Shown here piece by piece: positions 15,524 to 22,899 of a DNA stretch of 64,000 bases (position 1 is the first letter of the stretch; the number at the start of each line of letters is the position of its first letter). The stretch comes from Stramonita haemastoma (taxonomy: Eukaryota > Mollusca > Gastropoda > Neogastropoda > Muricidae). Made by a program: the position numbers and the translations under genes. Below the pieces are notes generated by a model. That model saw only the letters and a program-made list of their open reading frames with translations. It did not search any database and was not told where the DNA came from. Where the stretch lies: assembly GCA_030674155.1 (NCBI GenBank), contig CM060320.1:25249783-25313782 (forward strand), in the 5' to 3' direction.

Positions 15524-15773
15524 TCTATCTATCTATCTAATCTACTATCTATCTATCTATCTATCTATCATCTATATAATCGATATAATATGTATATCTC
15601 ATATTCATAATGACATAATCTTGATATCATACCATGACAACTTCACGGAGGCGATAGTTCACGTCTTCACCAAGCACAGATGACACATCATCTGAGAGAC
15701 TGCCAATACCAACACTCTCCCCCATCAACTTTACAGAGTCTTTTGAAATAGTCGCAAACGCCTTTTCTTCCAT
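387..15773 (-). CDS. TAF6L: TAF6-like (TAF6L) gene, ten coding exons visible, 3' part outside window
   Basis: The conceptual product is a TAF6-family protein: an N-terminal histone fold (exons 1-2), a linker with the family's ExELxF-type segment (exon 3), then the TAF6 C-terminal HEAT domain (exons 5-10). Known role: TAF6L pairs through its histone fold with a TAF9-type partner in SAGA/PCAF-type histone acetyltransferase coactivators in the nucleus. It resembles TAF6L more than TAF6: exon 1 has LREVV after a DVNYR motif, exon 8 has CLLEP and DHWMLRR, and exon 9 has SHFGAVVGLMALG, matching the TAF6L layout around its HYGAVVGLHALG motif. Visible coding length is about 1.08 kb in ten exons, all minus strand, with GT/AG borders. 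The 3' end lies left of position 387. Introns hold many SINEs and microsatellites. Phases fit at most junctions but not at exons 2/3, 3/4 and 4/5, where single-base errors are likely. TAF6 itself is the alternative, less favoured. Confidence 0.88.
570..850. repeat. Dispersed repeat family R1, copy 1
   Basis: The segment beginning AACATCACTCAGTA and containing GCTATAAAAAGCACCAGCT and GGATAATTAGCAGCTGA recurs at about 28970-29165 and 29710-29890. Here it has a fragment of SINE family C (ACCTCTATGGTCGTC) inside it at about 609-664. No coding capacity. Confidence 0.75.
862..1170 (-). mobile_element. SINE family C, minus orientation
   Basis: The right end reads, on the minus strand, GGATAGCTCAGTGGTCAGAG, a tRNA-like A-box region. 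The body matches copies at 16640 and 37722 and ends in ACCATAGAGGTTATGGGAAACC followed by CTTTACC repeats. An old, non-autonomous retroposon. Confidence 0.75.
1385..2065. repeat. Two copies of a GC-rich palindromic repeat around a GT microsatellite
   Basis: At about 1395-1510 and 1930-2060 the motif GGGGCAAAGCCCC and its variants can form short hairpins. Both copies are followed by a similar tail containing AGGCCTCTCC. Between them lies an interrupted (GT)n run at 1537-1616. No gene seen from 1170 to 2300. Confidence 0.7.
2305..2425. repeat. (GA)n then (ACAATG)n microsatellite
   Basis: About 90 bases of GA followed directly by five copies of a six-base ACAATG unit. The following 2426-2640 is unique-looking DNA without a gene. 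Confidence 0.95.
2650..3000. repeat. Compound CT / CA / CACG / CG microsatellite
   Basis: CT repeat (about 2696-2742) changes to CA, then GCAC, then an alternating CG run (about 2779-2806), and CA repeats resume to 3000. The CG and CA parts are alternating purine-pyrimidine DNA with Z-DNA potential. Confidence 0.9.
3046..4029 (-). CDS. Intronless 327-residue protein, function unknown
   Basis: An uninterrupted reading frame starts at an ATG in a good context (GCACCATGC) and ends at 3046. I do not recognise a named domain. Visible features: an N-terminal 45 residues that look folded (LPTALEVTIGALLEDHHL; WKICGEGDNTTVVLRL), then a basic charged stretch FRRKPPSQLNRDKRRTEERR with Arg/Glu-rich heptad-like repeats, a Ser/Thr/Pro-rich linker, and a C-terminal 120 residues rich in charged and aromatic residues, ending MLKVIMDVVRFFLG. 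The KPPSQLNRD type of basic motif is reminiscent of nucleic-acid-binding ORFs in invertebrate repeats, but that is only an impression. It sits inside the last visible TAF6L intron on the same strand, so it is either a nested retrogene or the ORF of a mobile element. Its long open frame, natural composition and lack of repeats argue that it is really coding. Confidence 0.6.
   Translation of the reverse strand: MPVVGLPTALEVTIGALLEDHHLTSWKICGEGDNTTVVLRLKTSPEHTNNMANQQMSSTSQRFRRKPPSQLNRDKRRTEERRQAEERRQVEENRKAEEKRQTATQQEESQGSEFFASETSHSLFMPTPPTSRAASNINTPLSPNNTPLHVLSSAREFHPRPRDVTVQEAAPVPDQLCDIGLADDVSASSDTTGDNDDSPLRKAEETGCSVEMIRDYVAELTDRFLQRRLRNISRNQDFGHVLVSEDKPGVVICESDDVVFEFRDSQEQLDFFWFVKRDTKHMSEEERTISSRLKLWTPADRERIKDRIDAGLVMLKVIMDVVRFFLG
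4469..4894 (-). pseudogene. Broken zinc-finger ORF, possibly from a DNA transposon
   Basis: The minus-strand frame starts MASTCGRTIVDRTDLYDD and carries a WKWEWVDGELKSRL segment. After a one-base slip at a G run (4763-4766) the next frame encodes VWIGEHIGKLDAAGKVFCKA then CQCDILY, a C-x2-C zinc finger of the type found at the N-termini of hAT-like transposase-related proteins, and stops soon after at a TAA. The first frame continues open to 4469 but without the finger. It is thus a frameshifted fragment (or carries a sequencing indel). Function is inferred only from the finger. Confidence 0.4.
5374..5506 (-). CDS. TAF6L: TAF6L exon 9 (HEAT domain, HFGAVVGL motif)
   Basis: 133 bases, phase 2 to phase 0, between an ATCCCAG acceptor and a GTACGT donor. 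It encodes KWSTPVNRLRTTIVNKL and CSHFGAVVGLMALGPA, the counterpart of the TAF6L CCHYGAVVGLHALG motif. Confidence 0.93.
5540..5705. repeat. ATC/GAT trinucleotide-rich microsatellite
   Basis: Imperfect ATC and ATT triplets on one side and a (GAT)n block at about 5648-5671, just upstream of TAF6L exon 9 in the transcribed direction. From 5710 to 6110 only AT-rich intron is seen. Confidence 0.85.
6120..6600 (+). mobile_element. SINE family D, plus orientation, next to a fragment of a family A 3' module
   Basis: From about 6270 the repeat runs through GTAAAAGAACCCACGGCAAC and TGTCCCTGGCAAAATTTTG to CACACAGAGAAATCTGCTGTGA and ends in an A/T tail near 6600. Similar 3' parts occur at 20975-21080 and 49745-49875 and minus copies near 18640-18975 and 57385-57665. 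The 6120-6215 part matches the reverse of the 'accattggtgaa' module found with family A SINEs. Confidence 0.7.
6636..6763 (-). CDS. TAF6L: TAF6L exon 8 (HEAT domain, DHW motif)
   Basis: 128 bases between TTTCAG and GTTTGC, phase 0 to phase 2. The product has LRLVMQAVESCLLEP, then MDHWMLRRLAADVLASII, matching the CVLEP...NDHWTLRDGAA region that is the most conserved stretch of TAF6L. Confidence 0.93.
7451..7655. repeat. (GT)n microsatellite
   Basis: About 170 bases of GT with two short interruptions (GC, GG), then three GTGGGT units. It lies in a TAF6L intron between exons 8 and 7. The stretch 6900-7400 has no recognisable feature. Confidence 0.95.
7869..7970 (-). CDS. TAF6L: TAF6L exon 7 (HEAT domain)
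   Basis: Thirty-four codons, phase 0 at both ends, between a CTGACAG acceptor and a GTGAGT donor. It includes LTMFMKTVASLVKNRSVFLE, equivalent to the LxxLLxxAxSLxxNPxLxL helix of TAF6L. Confidence 0.9.
8342..8419 (-). CDS. TAF6L: TAF6L exon 6 (HEAT domain)
   Basis: Twenty-six codons, phase 0 at both ends, between TTTCAG and GTGAGT. The product ALINLATCKQVQPALPYFV matches the ALQDLxTNxKxxxLLPYFV helix pair of TAF6 family proteins. Confidence 0.9.
8759..8853 (-). CDS. TAF6L: TAF6L exon 5 (start of HEAT domain)
   Basis: It encodes KKEFSADVLAFYNQTAEAL followed by VRSHPSHLK, then donor GTGAGT. This matches the LSxDLLxYYxxVTxA helix that begins the TAF6 HEAT domain. The acceptor is weak: AG occurs at 8854 and at 8849, so the start is either 8853 or 8848. 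A six-A run at 8843-ish may be one base short. Confidence 0.75.
8860..9640. other. TAF6L intron 4, no feature recognised
   Basis: AT-rich intronic DNA. A short sequence AAAAGAGTCTTTACAATAAATC with flanks is tandemly repeated at about 9498-9540 and 9568-9610. No gene or transposon is recognised. Confidence 0.5.
9649..9720 (-). CDS. TAF6L: TAF6L exon 4, probable
   Basis: A 72-base segment between a CACCAG acceptor and a GTGAGT donor. In one frame it encodes VDGAGGSEQVIFSTQC, matching the short DGKG-containing linker that follows exon 3 in TAF6L. Reading it from exon 3 needs a one-base change near the start (GGG where GG fits). The gene order and short length support it; the exact frame is uncertain. 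Confidence 0.6.
10098..10215. repeat. (CA)n microsatellite
   Basis: Three CA blocks separated by short interruptions in a TAF6L intron. From 10215 to 11290 no feature is recognised except weak similarity at 10540-10640 to SINE family A (CCTGTGCGTCTTTGGATGAGTAGGCTATT region) and at 10840-11060 to the adjacent 12150-12420 stretch. Confidence 0.9.
11350..11697. repeat. Long (CA)n microsatellite
   Basis: About 350 bases of nearly pure CA with scattered TA and AA interruptions, the longest in the window. It ends where a SINE family A copy begins, suggesting the SINE inserted next to or seeded the repeat. Confidence 0.97.
11698..12045 (+). mobile_element. SINE family A, plus orientation
   Basis: A tRNA-like head has GGTTAGAGCACTGCGC (A box) and CAGGTTCAAATCC (B box), followed by the family body (CCTGGAGTTAAC, AGTCCTTCGGATGAGACT, CATCTTGCGCACAC) and the AATCCTCAAAATAAAAGAATAAA tail. 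It ends 55 bases before TAF6L exon 3. Confidence 0.88.
12100..12252 (-). CDS. TAF6L: TAF6L exon 3 (post-histone-fold linker)
   Basis: Fifty-one codons between a TTTTCAG acceptor and a GTAGGG donor. The product begins PVYGQSS and contains GELHFTEESDVNF, the counterpart of the GELYF-PED-REVNL segment of TAF6L. It is open and in phase 0 at both ends. Confidence 0.86.
12295..12430 (-). repeat. SINE A-associated module, fragment
   Basis: Contains TTCCTTGGCAAAAGCTCC, GGTTCACACTTACGGTGAGATTTTG and CACCATGAAGGTAGC, a module also present at 22920, 25045, 27900, 34515, 35945 and 58060. From 12430 to 13540 no feature is recognised. Confidence 0.6.
13555..13965 (-). mobile_element. SINE family A, minus orientation, long form
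   Basis: Includes the 'gagctccaagtttcac' module, AATGGCCTACTCTTCCAAAAGG, AAGATGTTCTGCATG and a degraded minus-strand tRNA head ending near ATGCTCCAACCAGTAACTTA. Confidence 0.75.
14030..14285 (+). repeat. Dispersed repeat family E, copy 1
   Basis: The sequence from ACCACCAAAGTGACCAG through GGGCCCCTCTGGCTGGTGGC to ACGTCACAGAAGATGA is also present at 32190-32425, where it ends in a poly(A) tail, implying retroposition in plus orientation. Confidence 0.75.
14386..14471 (-). CDS. TAF6L: TAF6L exon 2 (histone fold second half)
   Basis: Acceptor TTTCAG, then 86 bases encoding KSTALIKSCKRRRLYPEDF and the next helix (NQALRDMK), then donor GTAACG. This matches the KHTKRRKL-x-EDFNRAL region of TAF6L. 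It ends in phase 2 although exon 3 starts in phase 0. A missing base just before the donor (TGCAG where TGC-GAG would give Cys-Glu) would restore the family's E-P-x-Y-G junction. Confidence 0.85.
15438..15575. repeat. (CT)n then (TATC)n microsatellite
   Basis: CT run of about 80 bases followed by TATC tetranucleotides. It is 60 bases downstream of the TAF6L exon 1 donor, inside intron 1. The stretch 14500-15430 contains nothing else recognised. Confidence 0.95.
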
Positions 15774-15781
15774 CTTCAATA
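15633..15781 (-). CDS. TAF6L: TAF6L exon 1 (start codon, histone fold first half)
   Basis: ATG at 15773-15771 opens 47 codons ending in a GTATGA donor after 15633 (phase 0). Residues include SKDSVKLMGESVGI and a DVNYRLREV helix, as in TAF6/TAF6L histone folds. A pyrimidine-rich acceptor ending in TTGCAG sits just upstream of 15781, leaving only 8 bases before the ATG, so the 5' UTR is probably split by an intron. Confidence 0.88.
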
Positions 15782-16111
15782 CTGCAACAAAGATTGTTTT
15801 GGTTTTGTTTTACATGCCATATATGCAATTTTTTCAAACTCACTATTGTTCGCTTCTCTGTTAAGTATAAAATAATACAAGCAAACAAACAAATATTGAT
15901 GAATTAAAAAAAATATTGCACTCGAATACACATTAAATGATTAATCAACCAAAGATAAATGAAAATTAAATAAGTTTTCTTGACACTTAAATTTAACAAA
16001 ATAATTAGAACATAATTGTGGTAAAGAGTAAAGATTCATCAAATTTAATGTGGGGACACACCAGTACATGAAAGCTGATATACATGTAATGATGTATATG
16101 TACATTTTATG

Positions 16112-16115
<4 letters not shown>

Positions 16116-16186
<71 letters not shown>

Positions 16187-16265
16187 TATGTGTGCACTCA
16201 TGTATGCACATGCAGTGATACACACACACACACACACACCACCACACACACACACACACACACAA

Positions 16266-16305
<40 letters not shown>
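16116..16305. repeat. (AT)n then (CA)n microsatellites
   Basis: A pure TA run of about 65 bases, a short spacer, then interrupted CA repeats. The surrounding 15890-16640 shows no gene. Confidence 0.95.
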
Positions 16306-16306
<1 letters not shown>

Positions 16307-16639
16307 TAACCACACACAGACACACACTGGAGTAATGACTTGCAGGTTATGTTCTCTTAACTGCAAGTACTACATCTAATTCATTTTCAACTTAATTCAA
16401 GTTCACTCAATAATTTGATAACTTGATATTTTCAGCTAGATCAACACATTTTTATTGTTCCCTCATTTGTTCAATATTTTCAGAGTTACTTTATATTTCC
16501 AGAAATAAAAGAAAACAAAACACAGCTTGTACTTTCACTAGTTTTTAGTTACAGCTACACATCACATGTCTAACAAATTGATAATCATGAATTTACAAGT
16601 TTATTAAACATTTACAAATTGTACAGAGGCATTGTACAC

Positions 16640-16920
16640 ATTAGGGACAAGATAGCTCAGTAGTCAGAGTTCTCACTTCCCCCAGGCTAAGGTTAAGCAG
16701 CATTGACCTGTTCCTCCACCTTGGCTTAAGTACAGTCCCCCAGTTCCCCCAGTTGTAAATGGGTACCTGCACTCTTTAGGGGCACTCCCAGACAGGGAGG
16801 GAAAAGCAATGGAAGAGAGGAGATGGGCGCTGCACTCAATAAGCTGGCCCCTAGAGAAGCAGCCTGAATTTCATGCAGAGAATTTCGCTGTGACATAAAG
16901 TGGTGTAAATAAATAAACAA
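16640..16920 (+). mobile_element. SINE family C, plus orientation
   Basis: A tRNA-like head AAGATAGCTCAGTAGTCAGAG is followed by a body shared with 37722-38015 (GTAAATGGGTACCTGC, CTCTTTAGGG, AAGCTGGCCC). The end (TGAATTTCATGCAGAGAATT) instead matches SINE family D, so the two families share a 3' module. A short A/T tail ends near 16920. Confidence 0.8.
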
Positions 16921-16927
16921 ACAACAC

Positions 16928-17275
16928 AGGGGGACAGGATAGCCTAATGGTTAGAACACTGCACTGGCGATCTGATGACCCAGGTTGAATCCCTTTCAAA
17001 GAGATATTTCCCCTGGAGTTAACATCAGTGCAGACTCCCCTCTCCCAAAAAGTCCTTCAGATGAGACTGTAAACCGAGGCCACGTGTGCGAACACACGCA
17101 GAACATCTTGCGCACACGTTCAAACCCGTCCCGCTTTTCGAAAGAGTAGGCAATCGTGTGCAGGTGGGAACAAATGACAAAATTTACAGAACCACATACA
17201 CACGGAGAATATATTGAAAAAGCACGTAAGTGCTTCTTCTACTATCATCGATATAAAAGAATGAATCAAATAAAT
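16928..17275 (+). mobile_element. SINE family A, plus orientation
   Basis: Near-complete copy: head GGATAGCCTAATGGTTAGAA, B-box region CAGGTTGAATCCC, body AGTCCTTCAGATGAGACTG and GAACATCTTGCGCACACGTT, 3' end ATCGATATAAAAGAATGAAT. It directly follows the family C copy. Confidence 0.88.
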
Positions 17276-17769
17276 AGCAACCCATTTAAACAACGATACT
17301 TTAAAAATAAAAATGATATCAACAACAAACTGCGACAGACAGTACATTACAGGCCTACTATAGCAAAACAAAAGTTCGTACAAGAACAATCAAGAAGCTT
17401 TTTCACGGATTTCTTTTATCAGTTTTACTCAAGACAACTCAAATTATCAGTATACTTGACAGATCTGTAAATGCCGTTGTAAAATACAAATAACCAGTCA
17501 GACTGTGTTTTCCATCTTTGTCACATCTACTTGCCGGTATGGAATGGGTTATGACTAGCCTAGTGGACATTTTCGGCCTAGCCCGCATTCCTTCAAAAAT
17601 AAATTAGTGAGCATACAAACCTCGTTTCTGAGCGAAGACTTAAAACAAAAATCCTCTGTTCAACTATTAGACTGTCACATTGTCATAAATGTAAACTGGG
17701 TTTTTTTTAAGTTGTATTCTTAGGAGCACGCTCTTAGCCTAACTTCTGTTGTTGTGGTAGTTCATTCCC

Positions 17770-17815
17770 TTGATCCGCGGCCATGTTGGATCCGTCGGCC
17801 ATACTCCAGCTTTAT
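17770..17815 (-). promoter_or_regulatory. Possible TAF6L promoter/first-exon region with YY1-like site
   Basis: On the minus strand a GC-rich patch contains AACATGGCCGCGGATC, close to the YY1 consensus AAnATGGCGGC that is common at housekeeping promoters. It lies 2 kb upstream of the coding exon that begins right after a splice acceptor. This is only a placement guess for the TAF6L promoter. Confidence 0.2.
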
Positions 17816-18224
17816 GATTTGGCCCCCCTCTCTACTTCAAATAAAACACACATACAGCTGTAATCATTTCATCCCCACAGACTTTTAAAAATTACTTTAG
17901 ATAAGAGGTTAGCTTCTGAATCACAATTTAAGTGGTTTTGCATAAATTTTGTGCGTCTAAATATTTGTAAACATATCCCGCAAGCAGTCCGCCTCAAGTC
18001 TTTGTCGTCTGCTAGCCTCCCCACCATAATATAAATGCGCGGGATAGGCCTATCGGCGTAGTAACATCAGCAATACTTAGACGATGATCCTTTCCAGCTT
18101 TCCCTTAACTATTTGGATTAGTATATGCCTTCACTCCCAAAACTATCACACCATAGTAGGTATTTTTCATACCCTCAGAAAATTGAATTAGCAAACTTGT
18201 TTTCTGAAGAGAACTTGTTTTCCG

Positions 18225-18400
18225 CAGAACATCTTGCGCACACGTTAAATCCTGTTCCACTTTTCGTAAGAGTAAGACATCGTGTGCCGGTGGGAACAGA
18301 TGACAATATTTACAAAACTGCATACACACGGGGACCGGATGAAAAAAAGCACATGATTGCTTATTCTGTTATCCTCGATATAAAAGAATAATAATAAAAA
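18225..18400 (+). mobile_element. SINE family A, 5'-truncated
   Basis: Begins inside the body at GCAGAACATCTTGCGCACAC and runs to the TATCCTCGATATAAAAGAAT tail. The head is missing. The region 17280-18220 is otherwise featureless apart from the possible promoter patch. Confidence 0.85.
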
Positions 18401-18639
18401 AAATATATATATAAATAAAAAGAGCACTCTATTTCAACCGGGATCTAAAGCTAGAATGTAACAAAATAATAAATTCGTCTTTTTCACAAAAAAGTATGTT
18501 TCGAAAAATCCCCCCTCCACCCTTCCCTTGTTAATACTTGTTGTGGGCCTTCCAGAACCATAATGATTAATTTAATATACTTTTAGTCACTGCAGTTTGC
18601 TCTGCGTGAAATTTCAGTTGCTCTCTTCAGGGATAGAGA

Positions 18640-18975
18640 ATCATCAGAAGTGCAGGGCCACCCATCATTCTTTTTTTCTTTTCTTTTCTCTGTGTGTGTA
18701 TTTGGTTTCCCAATGACAGTAGGCCTAGGCTAGTCTTTTTCTACATAATTTTACCACAGAGAACTCTTATGCTATGGGTTCTTTTCAGTGCACTAAATAT
18801 ATGTTGCACATGGAATTTTGGATAATTGTTTCATCTCAAAATAAGCACCCAGGTCGCCACTCACGGTTTAGTTGATTGTGGGGGGGGGGTGGGGGGGGGT
18901 TAGGTTCAAACAGAAATCGAACCCATGACTTCTTGCAATTTATTTGAGTTCTTTACCTCTAGACCACTAATCCAC
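18640..18975 (-). mobile_element. SINE family D, minus orientation, diverged
   Basis: Contains AGTGCAGGGCCACCCATCAT, a GGGTTCTTTTCAGTGC segment and a minus-strand tRNA-like head ending CTCTAGACCACTAATCC. A G-rich slip (about 18882-18899) interrupts it. Confidence 0.55.
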
Positions 18976-19083
18976 AGAACAAGAGTCAACGTTTTTGTTT
19001 TGTTTTGTTTTCTAGAAGTGTTTCTTTTAAGTTTAACTAAAGACACAAAGAGAGGGATCAGTATGAGTGACAAGCCGAATCTG

Positions 19084-19209
19084 TGTGTGTGTGTGCGCGC
19101 GCGTGCATGCGTGCGTGTGTGCGCGTGCATGCGTGTGTGTGTGTATGCATGCGTGCGTATGTTCCTCTGTGTGTATGTGTGTGTGCATGCGCGCGCGTAT
19201 GCATAGGCC

Positions 19210-19299
<90 letters not shown>
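19084..19299. repeat. (GT)n / GCGC compound microsatellite
   Basis: GT with GCGC and GCAT interruptions, then a pure GT block of about 85 bases. Confidence 0.95.
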
Positions 19300-19301
<2 letters not shown>

Positions 19302-19339
19302 TATTCTTTCTTTTCTTATATAATTTACTTACTTTAATC

Positions 19340-19685
19340 ATTTTATTTCAAAGATAATGGAATAAGAGATGGGTGCATTTTGTTCATCCAGTCCTTGTGT
19401 GTATGCAGTTTTGTCAGTTTTGTCAATAATTAATTGTTTCCACTTGCACAATGGTGTGGTCTTCGGAAAGGCAAAACAGGTTTTGATGTGTGCGCAAGGT
19501 GTTCCCTGTGTGTTCACCTCTTTTGGGGGAGTGGAGTCAGCACTAACGTTACCTTCATGGGGAAAATCACCTTTATTAACTTGAATAAGCATTTCAATTG
19601 TGGCTCGAACCCAGGCTTGAACCCGGACTGTCAGATCACCAAAATTACAAGTACCAGAATTATCCCCCCCCCCCCCCCCCCCCCT
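19340..19685 (-). mobile_element. SINE family A, minus orientation, partial head
   Basis: Starts with TTTATTTCAAAGATAATGGAA, carries CAATGGTGTGGTCTTCGGAA and GGGGGAGTGGAGTCAGCAC, and ends in a C run where the tRNA-like head should be. Confidence 0.75.
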
Positions 19686-19724
19686 TTCCTCCATTTACCG
19701 GCGAGCTCTTCTTATTCTCATTTT

Positions 19725-20072
19725 TTATCATTTTATTTTGAGGATAATGCAATAAGCACAGATATGCACTCTTTTTCCATCTAGTCCCCGTGTGTATGCA
19801 GTTTTGTCAGTTTTGTCATCCATTCCCACCGGCATACAATGACCTACTCTTCCAAAAAGCGGAACGGGTTTTAACGTGTGCACAAGATGTTTTGCGTGTG
19901 TTTGCACACGGGGCCTCGTTTATAGTCTCACCTGAAGGACTTTTGGGGGGGAGTGGAGTCGGCACTGATGTTAACTCCAGTGGAAAAATCTTCTTGAACA
20001 AGATTTGAACCCGGGTCAGCAGATCACAAGCCAATGCCCATCACTCTAACCACCAGGCTATCCTGCCTCCCC
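19725..20072 (-). mobile_element. SINE family A, minus orientation, complete
   Basis: Runs from ATTTTGAGGATAATGCAATAA through AAAAGCGGAACGGGTTTTAA to the reverse-complement tRNA head (AGATTTGAACCCGGGTCAGC, CTAACCACCAGGCTATCC). Adjacent head-to-tail to the previous copy. Confidence 0.87.
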
Positions 20073-20086
20073 CCACCCCACCCTGT

Positions 20087-20089
<3 letters not shown>

Positions 20090-20122
<33 letters not shown>

Positions 20123-20175
20123 CGTGCGTGCGTGCGAGCGCGCGCACGCACGCGTGCGGGAATGCGCGTGTGCCT

Positions 20176-20250
<75 letters not shown>

Positions 20251-20261
20251 TGTGTGTGTGT

Positions 20262-20332
<71 letters not shown>
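20090..20332. repeat. (GT)n microsatellite beside SINE head
   Basis: About 240 bases of GT with a GCGC-rich interruption, starting at the head end of the preceding SINE. Confidence 0.95.
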
Positions 20333-20569
20333 AATATTGCACTCCCATATAATATTTAGGTTAACAGCTGCCCATAAGTCTAACATATCCCGAATGTAGG
20401 GAAAAGAAGCTAAACAACATGGTTCAGTGAGGAAGAGAGGAACACTTCAGTTCATGGTTTCTGTTCTTTCTTTCTTTCTTTCTTTTTTTTTTTAATCTAC
20501 CTCAGCAAGAGCTTTGAAGTTCACCAATGGTAAGGTCTGTGTGTATGGTATGGGTTTGTGCGTAAAAAG

Positions 20570-20870
20570 GAAGGTGGCAGGATAGTTCAGACATTTGCCT
20601 GCCAACAAGTAAACCCTGAGGTTCTGGGTTCGAATTCCCAGCCTCACACTTTTTTCCCAGTTTGACCCCAAAAAAATCAAACTGAATGTCAAAGTCATTC
20701 GGAGGAGACTATAAACTGAGGCCCCTTGTGCGAACACACAGAGAACATCTTGGTACACACTTAAAACCCCGTACCACCTTTCGAAAGAGCAGGCCATTGT
20801 GTGCCAGTAGGAGCTGATGAAATATTAAAAAAAAAAAAAACCAGCATGCACACAGGTGTATGTTTTAACA
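20570..20870 (+). mobile_element. SINE family A variant, plus orientation
   Basis: The head is GGCAGGATAGTTCAGACATT with B box GGGTTCGAATTCCC, a different tRNA-like head on a similar body (AGTCATTCGGAGGAGACTAT, AACATCTTGGTACACACTT). Confidence 0.75.
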
Positions 20871-20959
20871 CCATCCCTGAGGAAAAATCAGGGAGTTGGA
20901 GTCCCCAGGGTGGCTTGGGGCTCTACATATATAAAGAAAAATAATAATAATAATGGGTA

Positions 20960-21085
20960 GGAAAAACATAAAAAAAGAAATGGGTAGGCGCTGCACTTGT
21001 GGAGACATGCTCTGCGGGGAGAGCAACCCAAATTTCACGCAGAGAAATCTGCTGTGACATTAAGTGGTATATGAATATAAATATA
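20960..21085 (+). mobile_element. SINE family D, 3' fragment
   Basis: AAATGGGTAGGCGCTGCACTTG to TCTGCTGTGACATTAAGTGG, matching the 3' end of the 6270-6600 copy. Confidence 0.7.
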
Positions 21086-21099
21086 AAACATCAAGTATG

Positions 21100-21450
21100 T
21101 GACTGTTTTGGGCCCACCATTAAGGTAGCCACATTCCGACATTGTGTATGATGCCTGAACACGATACCATGGTGCATAGTTCATTAGTCTTTTTCTAACT
21201 GGCATTCAATGCCACAGGCACAAAATACTCTTACGGTGTAGGACGGGTTTTTAAATGAATGCACAAGATCTTTTGCATGTGCTTGCATACTGGACCTCAG
21301 TTTATAGTCTCATGCAAAGAACTTTGAAGATGAAGAATTTCCTTGGGGGAGTGGAGTCAGCACTGATGTTAACCTCGAATGGGTGCCTCAATGGTGGCTC
21401 AAACCTGAACGGTCAGATCACAGGCTCATCTTTTACTAATGCTTAACCCT
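21100..21450 (-). mobile_element. SINE family A, minus orientation, diverged long form
   Basis: Contains CCACCATTAAGGTAGCCACA, GATGCCTGAACACGATACC, then the body ending GGGGGAGTGGAGTCAGCACTG. A SINE A relative with the extra 3' module. From 21450 to 22090 there is only a short duplication of GGTAGATCTGRTATATTGCC at about 21500 and 21530. Confidence 0.7.
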
Positions 21451-22090
21451 AACATTCCCTATTGAGAAACTGGGGAAAAAGCATGTCAGTAGATAGAGGG
21501 TAGATCTGGTATATTGCCTTCATGGAAGGTAGATCTGATATATTGCCTGCATGTCTTTCATCTGAAACCTCATCTGAAAGTTGCAGTGTTATTCGTTTGT
21601 TTATTCCCGAAGAGAGAATGTGGCTACCTTCATAGTGAGCAAAATCAGTTGCATACACAAAAATCTCACAATAAGGGAAAACCAGTATTCTAGCCAAGAA
21701 CTTGAAACAAATGTTTGTTTTTTCACAATATATGTGAGAGTCAATTCAAGTTGCAGAAGCCTTGATATATCTTGTTTGGGTGTCTTTTTTGTTGTTTTGG
21801 TAAAGTCAGAGCAAAATATGACACAAAACAAGAGAATACGTATCAACTTTAATTTGTTCTTTTAAATTTCAAAACAAAAAAATCTTACATCAGTCACACA
21901 TATAACAGACTTAAGTAGTAACACCACCATATGCATACTGAACATATCTGTATGCTTTCATATTCTTAAACACACACCTCACACTTACATTAGCACACAA
22001 ACACATTCAAATGCATAAAAACCCACACACAAATGCTAATCTTCACCTGCATAGTTTCAAATGTGTGCATCCACTAACTGAATTCAAATT

Positions 22091-22092
22091 CT

Positions 22093-22150
<58 letters not shown>

Positions 22151-22161
22151 CACACACACAC

Positions 22162-22251
<90 letters not shown>

Positions 22252-22262
22252 CCACCACACAT
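22091..22262. repeat. (CT)n then (CA)n microsatellite
   Basis: CT block of about 55 bases followed by CA of about 110 bases with few interruptions. Confidence 0.95.
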
Positions 22263-22393
22263 CCAATCCATTGAGTATTTAGCAGCTAACACAGCCATCA
22301 CAGTTCTTCAACACAACCAGCCAACCACACACCTTGGCAGCACAGCAGTGTGAAATCTCTCCCAACAACAACATACTAATTATATTGTCAGTG

Positions 22394-22858
22394 TCATGCA
22401 TGCTGTAGAAGGTGCAGCAGATGTTCACAGAATTCATGATTCTTTGCAGCAGCAGCAGCAGCAGCGGCGCAGATAGATGGGTCAGCCATCACCTCAGCGC
22501 AACTCCCAGCAAGGACATCGTCGTTGTCGTCATCAGGGCAGCTGTCAGGCCTACACAGTTTGGAGACAGTTGGTAAAAGAGTTGTCCTTATGTTTGCCAT
22601 TTTGGTCAATGCTGTAGAAAAGATTGTAGGAGCTGTCATTATATTTGCCATTTTGGCCAATGCTGTAGAAAAGATTGTAGGAGCTGTCATTACGTCTGCT
22701 TTTTTGGTCAATGTTGGAGAAAGGTTGTAAGAGCTGTCACTGTCAGCCATTTTGGTCAATGCTGTAGAAAAGATGGTAAGGGCTGTTATGTCAGCCATTT
22801 TGGTCATTGCTATGGAAAAGATGGTAAGAGCTGTCATTATGACTGCCAGTTGGGTCAA
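22394..22858 (-). CDS. Possible small protein or exon with 17-residue repeats and Cys/Ala-rich end
   Basis: A 154-residue minus-strand open frame. Its first 90 residues are six copies of a 17-residue unit (51-bp minisatellite at about 22565-22870), such as ALTIFSTALTKMAD and variants, alternating hydrophobic and polar. The last 55 residues are unlike the repeat: CRPDSCPDDDNDDV, an A8 run, then KNHEFCEHLLHLLQH. A plausible acceptor (CTGTGTAG) lies before the non-repeat part, so this could be a terminal exon rather than one ORF. I recognise no family. Chance openness of a repeat is possible because the unit length is a multiple of three. Confidence 0.3.
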   Translation of the reverse strand: MTQLAVIMTALTIFSIAMTKMADITALTIFSTALTKMADSDSSYNLSPTLTKKADVMTAPTIFSTALAKMANIMTAPTIFSTALTKMANIRTTLLPTVSKLCRPDSCPDDDNDDVLAGSCAEVMADPSICAAAAAAAAKNHEFCEHLLHLLQHA

Positions 22859-22899
22859 TACTGTAGAAAAGACAGGTCATTATAAATGGGGTCTTTTGT

